A stretch of 64,000 bases of DNA from Mariprofundus micogutta (lineage in GTDB: Bacteria; Pseudomonadota; Zetaproteobacteria; Mariprofundales; Mariprofundaceae), in assembly GCF_001895085.1 (NCBI RefSeq), contig NZ_BDFD01000016.1:1-64000 (forward strand), in the 5' to 3' direction. How positions within the stretch are numbered: position 1 is the stretch's first letter; each line of letters starts with the position of its first letter. Positions 31,109-42,574 of this stretch are shown here, piece after piece. The notes under the pieces are model-generated. The model was given only the letters and a program-made list of their open reading frames with translations. It was not told where the DNA came from and made no database searches. The position numbers were made by a program, and so were the translations under genes.

Positions 31109-31925
31109 TCAGAGTCACGGCGACGGCGGAATTGCCGGCCATCTGCAGTATTGGACACTCAAAATTGATGAGTCCAATCCATTCATGCAAATTCATCTTG
31201 ATACCATGCTGGTTACCATTGTGGTTGCTGCTGGTATGTTTATCTTTGCCCTGTGGTTAAAAGGCAGGCTTGTTGAAGGTGCTCCGTCCGGCGCACAGAA
31301 CTTCATGGAATCAGTTGTAGGTTTTATTGACCAGACCGTGAAGGATAACTTCCCTGTTCATAACCCATTGATTGCTCCGCTGGCATTTACAGTGTTCTGT
31401 TTTATTGCCCTGATCAATACGATCGACATTCTGCCGGCCTTCCTGTTGGGCAATATTGCTCACCTGTTCGGTGTTGAGCATTTCCGCCCGGTTCCAACGA
31501 ACGACTTGAACCTTCCTGCGGCTATGGCTGTGTCTGTATTTGCTCTGGTTCTATACTACGAATTCAAGCTTAAACCGGTTCATTTCTGTAAAGAACTGGT
31601 TATGGAGCCATTTACATCACTGGTGCCAGGTTTCCTTAAGCCGATTGTGATGCCGATTAATTTGATTCTGAAGCTCGTTGAAGAGGTGGCTAAGCCATTG
31701 TCACTCTCCTTCCGACTGTTCGGTAATATGTTTGCTGGTGAAGTAATCTTCCTGTTGATCGCATTCCTGCTGCTTGGTGGTGGTGCGGTGAGTATGGCAG
31801 CAGGTTTCTTTGTTGGCTTGGCATGGACTGCATTCCACCTGTTCATCGGTCTTCTGCAGGCATTCATCTTCATGATTCTCACGGTGGTGTACTTGTCTAT
31901 TGCACACCAACCGGTAGAACACTAA
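31101..31925 (+). CDS. atpB: ATP synthase subunit a
   Basis: Stator channel subunit of Fo. The essential arginine lies in KPLSLSFRLFGNMFAGEVIF, and LLQAFIFMILTVVYLSIAH is the last helix. 274 residues. It starts at a TTG with GGAGAGGG upstream. There is no ATG near; the next is past the first conserved segment. Confidence 0.94.
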   Translation: MADQSHGDGGIAGHLQYWTLKIDESNPFMQIHLDTMLVTIVVAAGMFIFALWLKGRLVEGAPSGAQNFMESVVGFIDQTVKDNFPVHNPLIAPLAFTVFCFIALINTIDILPAFLLGNIAHLFGVEHFRPVPTNDLNLPAAMAVSVFALVLYYEFKLKPVHFCKELVMEPFTSLVPGFLKPIVMPINLILKLVEEVAKPLSLSFRLFGNMFAGEVIFLLIAFLLLGGGAVSMAAGFFVGLAWTAFHLFIGLLQAFIFMILTVVYLSIAHQPVEH

Positions 31926-31957
31926 TTTAATTTTCAACAACGATAGGAGTAATAAAT

Positions 31958-32209
31958 ATGGACGTTTCAATGATTACAGCTGCAACCGCAATTTCAGTTG
32001 GTGTTATTCTAGCCGCTGCAGGCCTAGGCTCTGCAATTGGTTGGGGTCTTATCTGCTCGAAGGCTCTGGAAGGCATCTCTCGCCAGCCAGAAATGCGCCC
32101 ACAGCTAATGTTTAACATGTTCATCTTTGCAGGTCTGATGGAATCTTTCCCATTCATCATCATGGCATTCGCTCTGTGGTTCCTGTTCGCAAACCCATTC
32201 TTGGGCTAA
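31958..32209 (+). CDS. atpE: ATP synthase subunit c
   Basis: Hairpin of two helices that forms the rotor ring. The loop SRQPE is at 41-45 and the ion-binding carboxylate is Glu62 (GLMESFPFI). Position 29, where sodium-type rings carry Gln, is Trp, so proton coupling is more likely although a Ser follows the Glu. 83 residues. AGGAG precedes the ATG. Confidence 0.94.
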   Translation: MDVSMITAATAISVGVILAAAGLGSAIGWGLICSKALEGISRQPEMRPQLMFNMFIFAGLMESFPFIIMAFALWFLFANPFLG

Positions 32210-32244
32210 TTAAAAAGAACATTGGAATCTAAAGAGGAGGTCAT

Positions 32245-32727
32245 ATGAGTTTAGACCTGACATTTATTGGTCAGATTGTTGTATTCCTGACCCTGGTATT
32301 TTTGATGAAGAAATACCTGTACGGCCCTATGGCAGAACTTATGGAAGCTCGTTCCAATAAGATTGCACAGGGACTGGCTGCTGCCGATGCGGGCAATGAA
32401 GCAAAGGCGAAAGCTGAAGTGGAAATTGCCGAGCAACTGAATGAAGCGCGCAGCAAGGCTGCAGAAATCATCGCTGCTGCTGAGAAGCGTTCAGCTGAGC
32501 TTAATGAGGAGTCTGTTATCAAGGCTCGTACTGAAGCACAGCAAATCGTGGACAGTGCTCGCGACGAAGTGAATGCAGAGCTTAACCGTGCACGTCAGAC
32601 CCTGCGTGGCGAAGTTGCTGATATTGCAATGATAGCTGCTGAGCAGGTTGTAGAAGCCGAGTTGGATGCAAAACGTCATGCCAAGCTGGTTGAAGGAATT
32701 GTCAGCAGCGGGTTCGGTAACGCATGA
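32245..32727 (+). CDS. atpF: ATP synthase subunit b
   Basis: Peripheral stalk: one N-terminal membrane helix (IGQIVVFLTLVFLMKKYLYG) and a long charged coiled coil (Ala/Glu/Lys-rich, residues 35-140). 160 residues. Only one b-type gene is present, so the stalk is a homodimer. It overlaps atpH by four bases. Confidence 0.93.
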   Translation: MSLDLTFIGQIVVFLTLVFLMKKYLYGPMAELMEARSNKIAQGLAAADAGNEAKAKAEVEIAEQLNEARSKAAEIIAAAEKRSAELNEESVIKARTEAQQIVDSARDEVNAELNRARQTLRGEVADIAMIAAEQVVEAELDAKRHAKLVEGIVSSGFGNA

Positions 32728-33248
32728 GCACGTCGCAGATTTCCCGCCGCTACGCACGCGCCCTGTTCGACCTGATCTCTGAAGGCACGAATGTGCGTGA
32801 AGATCTGGCAGCAGTAGCTGCAGTAGCATCCGAAGCTGAAGTGGCTGCACTTTTGGTTTCACCGGAATATCCGGTGTCACTTAAACAGCAGGTGATCATC
32901 AAGGCATCAGGTGGCAAGATTTCTGCTGAAATTGAACGTCTGGTTGCGTTGCTGGCTGAACGGAACAAGGTGGCCCTGCTGCCTGAGATAGCTGACATGG
33001 TTGATGAGATGATTCATCAGGCAGAAAGTGAACTTGAAGCTGACGTGACTGTTGCATCTTCCATGGATGAGGCATTGCAGGACAAGTTGTCCAAGGCATT
33101 GACTGCATCAACTGGTAAAAAAGTTCGTCTTTCCATCTCTGAGGATAAATCAATCCTTGGCGGGATGGTGGTCCGTATTGGTGACCGTAAAATAGATTAT
33201 TCGTTGCGTACGAAGCTGGCCGGCCTCCGCCGTGCACTGGCATCCTAA
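32724..33248 (+). CDS. atpH: ATP synthase subunit delta
   Basis: OSCP-like subunit that joins the b stalk to the top of F1. The N-terminal helical domain begins ISRRYARALFDL. The C-terminal signature is ILGGMVVRIGDRKIDYSLRT. 174 residues, usual length; ATGA overlap with atpF. Confidence 0.93.
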   Translation: MSTSQISRRYARALFDLISEGTNVREDLAAVAAVASEAEVAALLVSPEYPVSLKQQVIIKASGGKISAEIERLVALLAERNKVALLPEIADMVDEMIHQAESELEADVTVASSMDEALQDKLSKALTASTGKKVRLSISEDKSILGGMVVRIGDRKIDYSLRTKLAGLRRALAS

Positions 33249-33279
33249 GCAGCAGACTGAGTATTAGAGGAAATATAGT

Positions 33280-34821
33280 ATGAAGCTCGATACCGCAGAA
33301 ATTAGTTCGATCATTAAAGAACAGATCAAAGGCTTTGAAGCCAGTGCTGCTGACGCAAATGTCGGTCGTATCATCTCCGTTGGTGATGGTGTGGCACTGC
33401 TGCACGGTCTTTCCGGCGCAATGGCTGGAGAGATGCTTGAATTCCCGGGTGGCATTATGGGAATGGTGCTCAATCTGGAAGAAGACAGCGTTGGTGCTGT
33501 AATCTTCGGTGAGTTCACTGAATTGTCTGAAGGCGACGAAGTAAAATGCACCGGCAAGATCTTTGAAGTGCCTGTAGGCCCTGAACTGAAAGGTCGCGTA
33601 GTAAACGCACTGGGCCAGCCAGTAGATGGTAAAGGTCCGATCAACGCTTCTGCTTCTGATGCTGTTGAAAAAATAGCACCGGGCGTTATTGAACGTAAAT
33701 CTGTAGATCAGCCATTGCAGACCGGTATTAAAGCAATTGACTCGATGGTTCCTGTAGGTCGTGGACAGCGTGAGTTGATCATTGGTGACCGTCAGACTGG
33801 TAAGACTGCGATTGCAATCGATACCATCATTAACCAGAAAGACACTGGCGTAACATGCGTATACGTAGCTGTTGGTCAGAAAGCATCAACAGTTGCTTCT
33901 GTAGTTCGCACACTGAAAGAACATGGTGCACTGGATAACACTATCATCGTAGCTGCCTCTGCTTCTGAATCTGCTGCGCTGCAGTACATCGCACCATATT
34001 CCGGCTGTACCATGGGTGAGTATTTCCGTGACCGTGGTGAAGATGCGCTGATTATTTATGATGACTTGACCAAGCAGGCCTGGGCCTACCGTCAAGTTTC
34101 CCTGATTCTGCGTCGTCCTCCGGGCCGTGAAGCATACCCTGGTGATGTTTTCTACCTGCATTCACGTCTGCTTGAGCGTGCTTCCCGTGTTGATGAAACA
34201 TATGTTGAAAAATTCACCAACGGTGAAGTAACAGGTAAAACAGGTTCTCTGACTGCACTTCCTATTATTGAGACTCAGGAAGGTGACGTATCCGCATTCG
34301 TGCCGACCAACGTGATCTCTATTACCGATGGTCAGATCTTCCTGGAAACGAGCCTTTTCAACGCCGGTCAGCGTCCTGCCATTAATGCAGGTCTGTCTGT
34401 ATCCCGTGTTGGTGGTGCTGCCCAGACTAAAGCCATGAAGAAGGTCGGTGGCGGTCTGCGTCTGGATCTGGCTCAGTATCGTGAACTGGCTGCATTTGCA
34501 CAGTTTGCATCAGACCTGGATGAAGCAACTCGCATGCAGATTGAACGTGGTAAGCGTGGCATGGAAATCCTCAAGCAGGATGAAAATGCACCTCAGTCAG
34601 TCGCTGAGATGACAGCTGTGCTGTATGCACTGAATAACGGTGATCTGGATGATGTTGAAGTATCGAAAGTTGTTTCTTTCGAGAAGGCTTATCTGGCGCA
34701 CCTGAACTCATCTCACGGAAATCTGGTGGAAGGTTTGAATGCAAACCCTGCATTGAACGAACAGGTTGAAGAGGGCCTGAAAAATGCTGTCGCGGACTTT
34801 AAGTCTACCGGCACATACTGA
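33280..34821 (+). CDS. atpA: ATP synthase subunit alpha
   Basis: Non-catalytic nucleotide-binding subunit of F1. P-loop GDRQTGKT at 169-176; the family signature near [17 protein letters not shown]. 513 residues. AGAGGAA precedes the ATG. Full length and intact. Confidence 0.96.
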   Translation: MKLDTAEISSIIKEQIKGFEASAADANVGRIISVGDGVALLHGLSGAMAGEMLEFPGGIMGMVLNLEEDSVGAVIFGEFTELSEGDEVKCTGKIFEVPVGPELKGRVVNALGQPVDGKGPINASASDAVEKIAPGVIERKSVDQPLQTGIKAIDSMVPVGRGQRELIIGDRQTGKTAIAIDTIINQKDTGVTCVYVAVGQKASTVASVVRTLKEHGALDNTIIVAASASESAALQYIAPYSGCTMGEYFRDRGEDALIIYDDLTKQAWAYRQVSLILRRPPGREAYPGDVFYLHSRLLERASRVDETYVEKFTNGEVTGKTGSLTALPIIETQEGDVSAFVPTNVISITDGQIFLETSLFNAGQRPAINAGLSVSRVGGAAQTKAMKKVGGGLRLDLAQYRELAAFAQFASDLDEATRMQIERGKRGMEILKQDENAPQSVAEMTAVLYALNNGDLDDVEVSKVVSFEKAYLAHLNSSHGNLVEGLNANPALNEQVEEGLKNAVADFKSTGTY

Positions 34822-34836
34822 GTTAGGTAGTTAGAT

Positions 34837-35691
34837 ATGGCTTCAGCCAAGGAAATTCGCACCCAGATTAAGGCTATCCAGAACACTGGTAAAATTACCA
34901 AGGCGATGGAAATGGTTGCCGCATCCAAAATGCGCAAAGCCCAGGATCGCGTGGTTGCAGCCCGTGCTTATGCCGAAGGTGTAAGACGAGTGGTTGCGAA
35001 CATCGTGAGTGCTCATAACGAGTATCAGCATCCGTTTCTGGTTCAGCGTGAAGAGGTCAAAAAAGTCGGCGTAATTGTTGTTACTACCGATAAAGGCCTC
35101 TGTGGTGGCTTGAATACCAATGCGCTGAAAGAAGCTCTGGGCCTGATGAAGGAACAGACTGCTGATATCGAAGTATTCACCATCGGCAAACGTGCGGGCA
35201 TGTTTATGCGACGTGTTGGCGCCAGCATCAACGGCGTTGCAGAGGATATTTCAGATACACCTGAACTCGCTGATATTCTTGGCTTAGTTACACTTGCTAT
35301 TGAGAAATATGAGGCTGGTGAACTGGATGCAGTGCATCTTGTATATTCCGAGTTCGTAAACACCATGACTCAGACACCAACGTCGATGCCATTGTTGCCT
35401 TGTCCGATTCCGGAAGGAGAGCACAACGGTTACTGGGATTATCTATACGAACCTGAAGCAAAGGATGTTCTTGAAGGTATCCTGCGCCGTTATGTTGAAT
35501 CACTGGTTTACCATGCAGTGCTGGAAAACAAAGCATGTGAGCAGTCTGCCCGTATGGTGGCAATGAAAGCTGCAACCGATAATGCTAAAGATATCGTTAA
35601 GGATCTCAGCATTACATATAACAAGGCCCGTCAGGCCGCCATTACGCAGGAACTGGCAGAAATTTGTGCCGGTGCAGCTGCGGCTGGCTAA
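34837..35691 (+). CDS. atpG: ATP synthase subunit gamma
   Basis: Central rotor shaft. N-terminal coiled-coil helix (AKEIRTQIKAIQNTGKITKA, residues 3-22) and matching C-terminal helix (MVAMKAATDNAKDIVKDLSI). 284 residues. Confidence 0.95.
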   Translation: MASAKEIRTQIKAIQNTGKITKAMEMVAASKMRKAQDRVVAARAYAEGVRRVVANIVSAHNEYQHPFLVQREEVKKVGVIVVTTDKGLCGGLNTNALKEALGLMKEQTADIEVFTIGKRAGMFMRRVGASINGVAEDISDTPELADILGLVTLAIEKYEAGELDAVHLVYSEFVNTMTQTPTSMPLLPCPIPEGEHNGYWDYLYEPEAKDVLEGILRRYVESLVYHAVLENKACEQSARMVAMKAATDNAKDIVKDLSITYNKARQAAITQELAEICAGAAAAG

Positions 35692-35701
35692 AACAGTTTA
35701 A

Positions 35702-37113
<1,412 letters not shown>

Positions 37114-37114
<1 letters not shown>

Positions 37115-37524
37115 TGGCTTCTACCATGCAAGTGCTGGTCGCTACAGCTGAACGCGAAGTCTATCGCGGTGAAGCTGAGTTTCTTGCTGCTCCCGGAGCA
37201 GCTGGAGAACTCGGTATTCTGCCCAAGCATAGTCCTTTGCTTTCTGCGTTGACCTCAGGTGAACTCCGCATCACCAATGGTGAAAATGTTGATGAGGTGT
37301 TCGTGTCCGGTGGTTTTATGGAAGTTCAACCGGATATGGTTACGATTCTTTCTGATTCAGCTGAACGTGCTACTGATATTGATGAAGCCGCTGCTATCGA
37401 AGCTGAACGTAAAGCAAAAGAGGCACTCGATTCAAGCAAAGACGATATCGATTATGCTGCTGCTGAAGCTGAGCTGGCAATGATGACGGCTCGTTTGATC
37501 TGGCTCAAAAAGAAAAAGAAATAA
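37114..37524 (+). CDS. atpC: ATP synthase subunit epsilon
   Basis: Regulatory subunit at the foot of the rotor. Beta-barrel with the signature PGAAGELGILPKHSPLLSAL (residues 27-46) and a C-terminal helical hairpin ending in KKKKK. 136 residues. Last gene of the operon, followed by a terminator. Confidence 0.94.
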
Positions 37525-37540
37525 CAAACAGATATGTTTT

Positions 37541-37572
37541 AAAAAGGCCGCACTTAGTGCGGCCTTTTTTTT
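37541..37572 (+). terminator. Rho-independent terminator of the atp operon
   Basis: AAAAAGGCCGCAC, loop TTA, GTGCGGCC, then eight T. A strong stem with A-run and T-run, so it may act on both strands. Confidence 0.92.
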
Positions 37573-37665
37573 GTTTATAATTTCAATATAGTCACTGCAA
37601 TCAGAAATAATTAGTCTATAATCAATTCTGAATTCAGATTTCCCACTATCCATTGGAGGATAACT

Positions 37666-39063
37666 ATGAGCAAACTCCATTATCCGGATTTGCAGGTGTG
37701 CGTATTGGCTGCAGGTAAAGGCAAACGCATGCGTTCCAATCTGCCCAAGGTTCTGCATAAAGTTCTCGGCAGAGCCATGATTGATCATGTGCTGCACACT
37801 GTTGAGGCTCTGCGGCCCAAGGCCATTGCCATGGTTACCGGGCACGCTTCTGAGATGGTTCGCGATCATGTCGGGCAGCCTGTTAATCTTGATTGGGTTA
37901 TTCAGGATAAACAGTTGGGAACCGGGCATGCGGTTCAGCAATGTGAACAGGTGATCCGTGATGTTCGCGATGTATTGATTGTCTGTGGTGACACGCCTCT
38001 ACTGAAAGTTGAGACACTGGCCATGCTTGTTGATGAACATCGTGCATCTGATTCTGATGTGACAGTGCTTACTGCCAAACCTGAAAATCCTTTCGGTTAT
38101 GGCAGGATAGTTCGGGATAGTGAAACTCGAGTATCAAGCATAGTTGAAGAAAAGGATGCAACTGGTGAACAGCGCCTGATTAACGAAGTCAGCAGCGGGA
38201 TTTACTGTGTTCGCCACGAAGTTCTGTTCGATCTTCTGCATGCGATTGGCAACACCAATGCCCAGAATGAGTATTACCTTCCTGATATTGTACCTCTGGC
38301 ATTGAAAGCCGGACAAAGCGTAGAAGCTGTGGCGATGGATGATGCTGATGAAATGCTCGGTGTGAATGATCGAGTTCATTTGGCGCATGTTGAAGATCTG
38401 ATGCAGAAACACATTATTCAGGATTGGCAGCGTCGTGGTGTGACCATTGAAAAGCCGGACACAGTCCGCATTGAAGCCGGTGTAAAAATCGGCATTGATT
38501 CCGTTATTCAGGCGGGTTGTTATCTGATCGGTACGACCGAAATCGGTGATGAGTGCAGGGTTGGCCCGAATGCAGTGCTGGTGAATGCCTGGCTGGATGA
38601 TCGTGTGAACGTTTATGCATTCAGTCATATTCATGGTGCAGCTGTGGGATCAGATGCCGTCGTTGGTCCATATGCACGTCTGCGACCTGAAGCTCGTCTC
38701 GACGAAAAAGTTCATATCGGTAATTTTGTTGAGATCAAAAAGTCTGTTATCGGTGAAGGCAGCAAGGTGAATCATCTGAGTTATATCGGTGATACAGTCA
38801 TGGGATCGAACTGCAATGTTGGTGCTGGCACCATTACATGTAATTACGACGGTGCTAACAAGTTTGTTACCGAGATCGGTGATAATGTATTCATTGGATC
38901 TGATACGCAGTTGGTGGCGCCGGTGAGGGTCTCTGATGATGCTACTATTGGTGCCGGCAGTACTATTACCCGTAATGTGCCCGAAGGTGGCTTGACGCTA
39001 TCAGAGCGCAACCCTCAGAAATATACAGTGAATTGGAAGCGCCCGCAGAAGGATAACGGCTAA
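37666..39063 (+). CDS. glmU: bifunctional GlmU: GlcN-1-P acetyltransferase / UDP-GlcNAc pyrophosphorylase
   Basis: Makes UDP-GlcNAc for peptidoglycan and lipopolysaccharide. Residues 8-230 are the uridyltransferase (VLAAGKGKRMRSNLPKVLHK; NEYYLPDIV). From about 250 a left-handed beta-helix of hexapeptide repeats gives the acetyltransferase (CNVGAGTITCNYDGANKFVT). 465 residues. GGAGG lies 7 bases before the ATG. A TATAAT box at 37617-37622 may be its -10. It overlaps glmS by one base. Confidence 0.95.
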   Translation: MSKLHYPDLQVCVLAAGKGKRMRSNLPKVLHKVLGRAMIDHVLHTVEALRPKAIAMVTGHASEMVRDHVGQPVNLDWVIQDKQLGTGHAVQQCEQVIRDVRDVLIVCGDTPLLKVETLAMLVDEHRASDSDVTVLTAKPENPFGYGRIVRDSETRVSSIVEEKDATGEQRLINEVSSGIYCVRHEVLFDLLHAIGNTNAQNEYYLPDIVPLALKAGQSVEAVAMDDADEMLGVNDRVHLAHVEDLMQKHIIQDWQRRGVTIEKPDTVRIEAGVKIGIDSVIQAGCYLIGTTEIGDECRVGPNAVLVNAWLDDRVNVYAFSHIHGAAVGSDAVVGPYARLRPEARLDEKVHIGNFVEIKKSVIGEGSKVNHLSYIGDTVMGSNCNVGAGTITCNYDGANKFVTEIGDNVFIGSDTQLVAPVRVSDDATIGAGSTITRNVPEGGLTLSERNPQKYTVNWKRPQKDNG

Positions 39064-40889
39064 TGTGTGGAATCGTTGGCGCGATCGGAGACAGGAACGT
39101 GCTTCCTGTACTGCTTGATGGGCTTCAGAAGCTGGAGTACCGGGGTTATGATTCAGCCGGAGTGGCTGTCAGAGATGGCTCAGGAGAGCTGAAAAGGTTC
39201 AGATCCCTGGGCAAGGTGGCTGCCCTTAAAGGATTGGTAGAACAGTCTGATATTACCGGTGATCTGGGAATTGCTCATACCCGTTGGGCTACACACGGGG
39301 TTCCGGCAGAGCGCAATGCTCACCCCCATATGTCCGGCGTCAGGGTTGCAGTTGTTCATAACGGCATTATCGAAAATCATAAAGAACTTCGCGATCAGTT
39401 AATTGCCAAAGGGTATTCTTTCACATCTGAAACTGATACTGAAGTGATTGCACATCTTATGGCTGACAAACTGGAGACAGGTCAGAGTTTGCGAGAAGCT
39501 ACGATCAATACTGCTGCTGAACTTGATGGTGCTTATGCGCTGGCAGCTTCCAGCCCTGAAGATGCGGACCGAATTATCGTGACACGTGAGGGAAGCCCTT
39601 TAGTGATTGGCCTTGGTGAAGGTGAAAATTTCATCGCCTCTGATGTTGCAGCGCTGCTCTCGGTTACGCGCAACTTTATCTTTCTTGAAGAGGGGGATGT
39701 TGCAGAAGTTCGTCGTGATGGCGTAATCATATACGATGCATCCGGTGATGAAGTTGACCGGCCAGTGAAGGAATCAGTACTTTCCAATTCAAGCATCGAT
39801 AAAGGTCCGTATGAGCATTATATGCTCAAAGAGATTTATGAGCAGCCCGGTGTGATCTCGGAAACCCTGGAGGGGCGTATTCACAATGGGCGTCTGCTAG
39901 AAGCGAGTTTCGGGCATGAGACAACAGCGCTGCTGGATAAGGCTAAACATGTACAGATTATTGCCTGTGGCACCAGTTATCATGCAGGTCTTGTGGCTAA
40001 ATACTGGTTCGAGGAAGCAGGGATTTCCTGTAATGTAGAAGTGGCCAGTGAATACCGTTACCGCAAGGCCGTTGTGCCGCAAGGCTCTTTGTTAATGACA
40101 ATTTCTCAGTCGGGTGAAACGGCGGATACGCTGGCTGCACTGAAAGGTAGCCGTTCGCAAGGCTACATCGGCAGTCTGACTGTATGTAACGTTCCTGAAA
40201 GCTCTCTGGTCAGGGAGTCTGATGTATCTTTGATGACGCGTGCGGGTACCGAGATCGGTGTTGCCTCTACCAAGGCATTCACCACTCAGTTGGTGGCACT
40301 GCGGCTACTTACCATTGCCCTGGCTCGCCGAAACGGACTGACCTCTGAACAGGAAGAGGTGATGGTCAACGAACTGGATGCATTACCGAGGCAGGTTGAG
40401 GTTGTGCTGCAGTTGGCAGATGAGATCCAGATGATGGCGGGTGATTTCTCAGATAAGCAGAATGCACTGTTCCTTGGCCGTGGGCCCTTTTATCCGGTTG
40501 CCATGGAGGGGGCGTTGAAGCTCAAGGAGATTTCCTATATTCATGCTGAGGCATATCCTGCTGGCGAACTTAAACATGGACCTTTGGCGCTTGTGGATGA
40601 ATCCATGCCGGTAGTCTGTGCCTTGCCGGATGACCCGTTGCTTGAGAAGGTGCTTTCCAATTTGCAGGAAGTACGTGCCCGTGGTGGTGAACTATTTCTC
40701 TTTTCTGATCATAAGGTGGAGATTGATCTGGATCGTTATCAGAATCTGATGTTGTCGGATATCTATCCTGGCACAGCGCCGATTGTTTATAGCATTCCGC
40801 TACAGCTTTTGGCTTATCATGTTGCCCTGATCAAAGGCACGGATGTGGATCAACCACGAAATCTCGCAAAATCTGTGACAGTCGAATAG
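39063..40889 (+). CDS. glmS: glucosamine-6-phosphate synthase GlmS
   Basis: Converts fructose 6-phosphate and glutamine to glucosamine 6-phosphate, the step before GlmU. The nucleophile Cys2 starts the glutaminase domain (MCGIVGAIGD), followed by HTRWATHG. Two SIS isomerase domains follow (ACGTSYHAGL; TISQSGETADTLAALK), and the C-terminus ends PRNLAKSVTVE. 608 residues. No room for a glmS ribozyme, as glmU lies immediately upstream. Confidence 0.96.
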   Translation: MCGIVGAIGDRNVLPVLLDGLQKLEYRGYDSAGVAVRDGSGELKRFRSLGKVAALKGLVEQSDITGDLGIAHTRWATHGVPAERNAHPHMSGVRVAVVHNGIIENHKELRDQLIAKGYSFTSETDTEVIAHLMADKLETGQSLREATINTAAELDGAYALAASSPEDADRIIVTREGSPLVIGLGEGENFIASDVAALLSVTRNFIFLEEGDVAEVRRDGVIIYDASGDEVDRPVKESVLSNSSIDKGPYEHYMLKEIYEQPGVISETLEGRIHNGRLLEASFGHETTALLDKAKHVQIIACGTSYHAGLVAKYWFEEAGISCNVEVASEYRYRKAVVPQGSLLMTISQSGETADTLAALKGSRSQGYIGSLTVCNVPESSLVRESDVSLMTRAGTEIGVASTKAFTTQLVALRLLTIALARRNGLTSEQEEVMVNELDALPRQVEVVLQLADEIQMMAGDFSDKQNALFLGRGPFYPVAMEGALKLKEISYIHAEAYPAGELKHGPLALVDESMPVVCALPDDPLLEKVLSNLQEVRARGGELFLFSDHKVEIDLDRYQNLMLSDIYPGTAPIVYSIPLQLLAYHVALIKGTDVDQPRNLAKSVTVE

Positions 40890-40892
40890 GGA

Positions 40893-41546
40893 TCAGGACT
40901 CTAACCCTTTGAGTTGTTTCACTTCCTGCTGTAGTTGAGCAACTGTTTCTTCAAGGCGGGTAATACGAGTCAGTGCGTTGTCAGGCAGGGGTGATGCGGT
41001 TGATGGCGCTTTTACTGTTACAGTTTCAATGTCAGGCATGCCGCAGAGCAGGTGAGTATAACGATCCTCGCGCTGACCGTGGGCCCTGGGGATAAGAACG
41101 ACCATGGGCTCATCTCGTTCCATCAGCTTGTTCAAGCTTTGCAGGATTTCGTCATGGTTTGCGAACTCGACCATGCGGTTGGTGTTCACTTTGATCTCGT
41201 TTAATGTATGTGCGCCGCGCAGCAGCATGACGCAGACAATAGCCCGCTCTTTTGAGGAGAGGTTGAGTTTGCGAGAGAAGAATTGCTCATAACGATCTGC
41301 TCTGGCCAGGGTATTGGCGGTGACTAAACCTTCATGCCGGAGTTCATTGATGACAGTTCCAACCTGTTGGGGCGTTAGGCTCATGACCGGATTGCGGCTG
41401 CTTTTCTGATTGCACGCGGCTACCAGCGCATTGAGCGTCAGCGGGTAATAATCTGGTGTAGTCATCTGCTTTTCCATCAGACTGCCCAGCACACGCGCTT
41501 GTAGCTCACTCAGCATGGCATCGGAATCGATAGTGGTGTCGGACAT
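40893..41546 (-). CDS. YceH family (DUF480) protein
   Basis: A 217-residue protein of two winged-helix domains: LQARVLGSLMEKQMTTPDYY, PLTLNALVAACNQKSSRNPV, then LLRGAHTLNEIKVNTNRM. It ends in a coiled coil (RITRLEETVAQLQQEVKQLK). The ATG at 41546 has AAGGAG upstream; fifteen earlier codons are open. Function is unknown in the family. It converges with glmS, leaving three bases between the stops. Confidence 0.88.
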   Translation of the reverse strand: MSDTTIDSDAMLSELQARVLGSLMEKQMTTPDYYPLTLNALVAACNQKSSRNPVMSLTPQQVGTVINELRHEGLVTANTLARADRYEQFFSRKLNLSSKERAIVCVMLLRGAHTLNEIKVNTNRMVEFANHDEILQSLNKLMERDEPMVVLIPRAHGQREDRYTHLLCGMPDIETVTVKAPSTASPLPDNALTRITRLEETVAQLQQEVKQLKGLES

Positions 41547-41602
41547 GTTGGGCTCCTTGCGCTTTGTCGAAGCAGAATACACCTCCCGCACAAGCCAGGC
41601 TA

Positions 41603-42490
41603 TTACCAGTTGAGTTTATAGCGGCTTTCGAATGACAGGAATTCACCTGAATTCGGATCGGTAAAATTCAGTTTTTTAGCCAGCAGTTGCAGGGGCCTGT
41701 CGTAGCGGGGCGGATTCTCGGGCGGATTGAATTCGGGGTAGAGTCGGTCGCCTATAATGTGGGAACCGATCAGTCCCAGATGCAGGCGCAGCTGATGTGT
41801 TTTGCCGGTGATGGGCTCAAGTTCAAGTTTTGCCAGTTTGCCACGCGTTTCCATTAAACGGATCCGGGAACGGGCATTGATTTCGCCCTCTGTATTCCGG
41901 AATCGCAGCCTTGGTTCACCGCGTTCTATGCGGCTTTCGATCAACCAATATCGCTGGTCGGAATGCGCCGGCAATGTGGCAACCGCTTCATAGCACTTGT
42001 TGATTTTCCTGTGACGGAACAGCTCGAACCACTGGCGACGGTTATGCTCCTTGCAAGTGAACAGGACAAGTCCTGCTGTTTCACGATCCAGTCGATGTAC
42101 AGGCACGAGGTGGTTAAGGCCTGTTTTGCGGCGCAGGCGATGCAGGAGGCACTCATTTACATAGCTGCCGGATGGTGTGACAGGAAGAAAATGGGGTTTG
42201 TCTGCAACGAGTATGTTTTCGTTGTGGAACACGATCTGTTCTTCAAACGGGATGGGGTGTTCATTTCGAACTTCTCGGTAATAGCGCAGGCGCGCATTCA
42301 CACGATATGGGGTGTCTGCATGAACAGTCCTATCTGTTTCATCATGAATTTTTCCATGATCAAGCCTGTGTTTCCAAATGTCCCGCCCCACAAAAGGGAA
42401 ACGCTGGTCCAGAAAGTCGAGCAGGCACGGATAGGGCATAGCAAGATTGGGTAGCGTAATATAAGAGGGTGTAGGTGCAGTGCTGAACAT
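41603..42490 (-). CDS. RluA-family pseudouridine synthase
   Basis: Isomerises uridine to pseudouridine in rRNA or tRNA. The catalytic aspartate is D135 in VHRLDRETAGLVLF, and the ARSRIRLMET and GKTHQLRLHLGLIGSHIIGD segments complete the fold. 295 residues from the ATG at 42490; 47 further codons upstream have no homology-like pattern. The target site cannot be told from sequence. Divergent from aroE. Confidence 0.88.
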   Translation of the reverse strand: MFSTAPTPSYITLPNLAMPYPCLLDFLDQRFPFVGRDIWKHRLDHGKIHDETDRTVHADTPYRVNARLRYYREVRNEHPIPFEEQIVFHNENILVADKPHFLPVTPSGSYVNECLLHRLRRKTGLNHLVPVHRLDRETAGLVLFTCKEHNRRQWFELFRHRKINKCYEAVATLPAHSDQRYWLIESRIERGEPRLRFRNTEGEINARSRIRLMETRGKLAKLELEPITGKTHQLRLHLGLIGSHIIGDRLYPEFNPPENPPRYDRPLQLLAKKLNFTDPNSGEFLSFESRYKLNW

Positions 42491-42574
42491 GGACTGTGAA
42501 TTCTGCTGTTTAGCCGGAAAAAAACCATATGACAATCTTTGACACCTGCACTTACTGTTTCTAGGCTGACATAC

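Noticed and set aside
31958-32209. Sodium-specific c-ring because Ser follows Glu62
   Set aside because: The Gln of the sodium signature is Trp29 and the Thr/Tyr ligands are missing; proton coupling is more likely.
39000-39070. glmS ribozyme
   Set aside because: glmU ends at the glmS start with no untranslated space for it.
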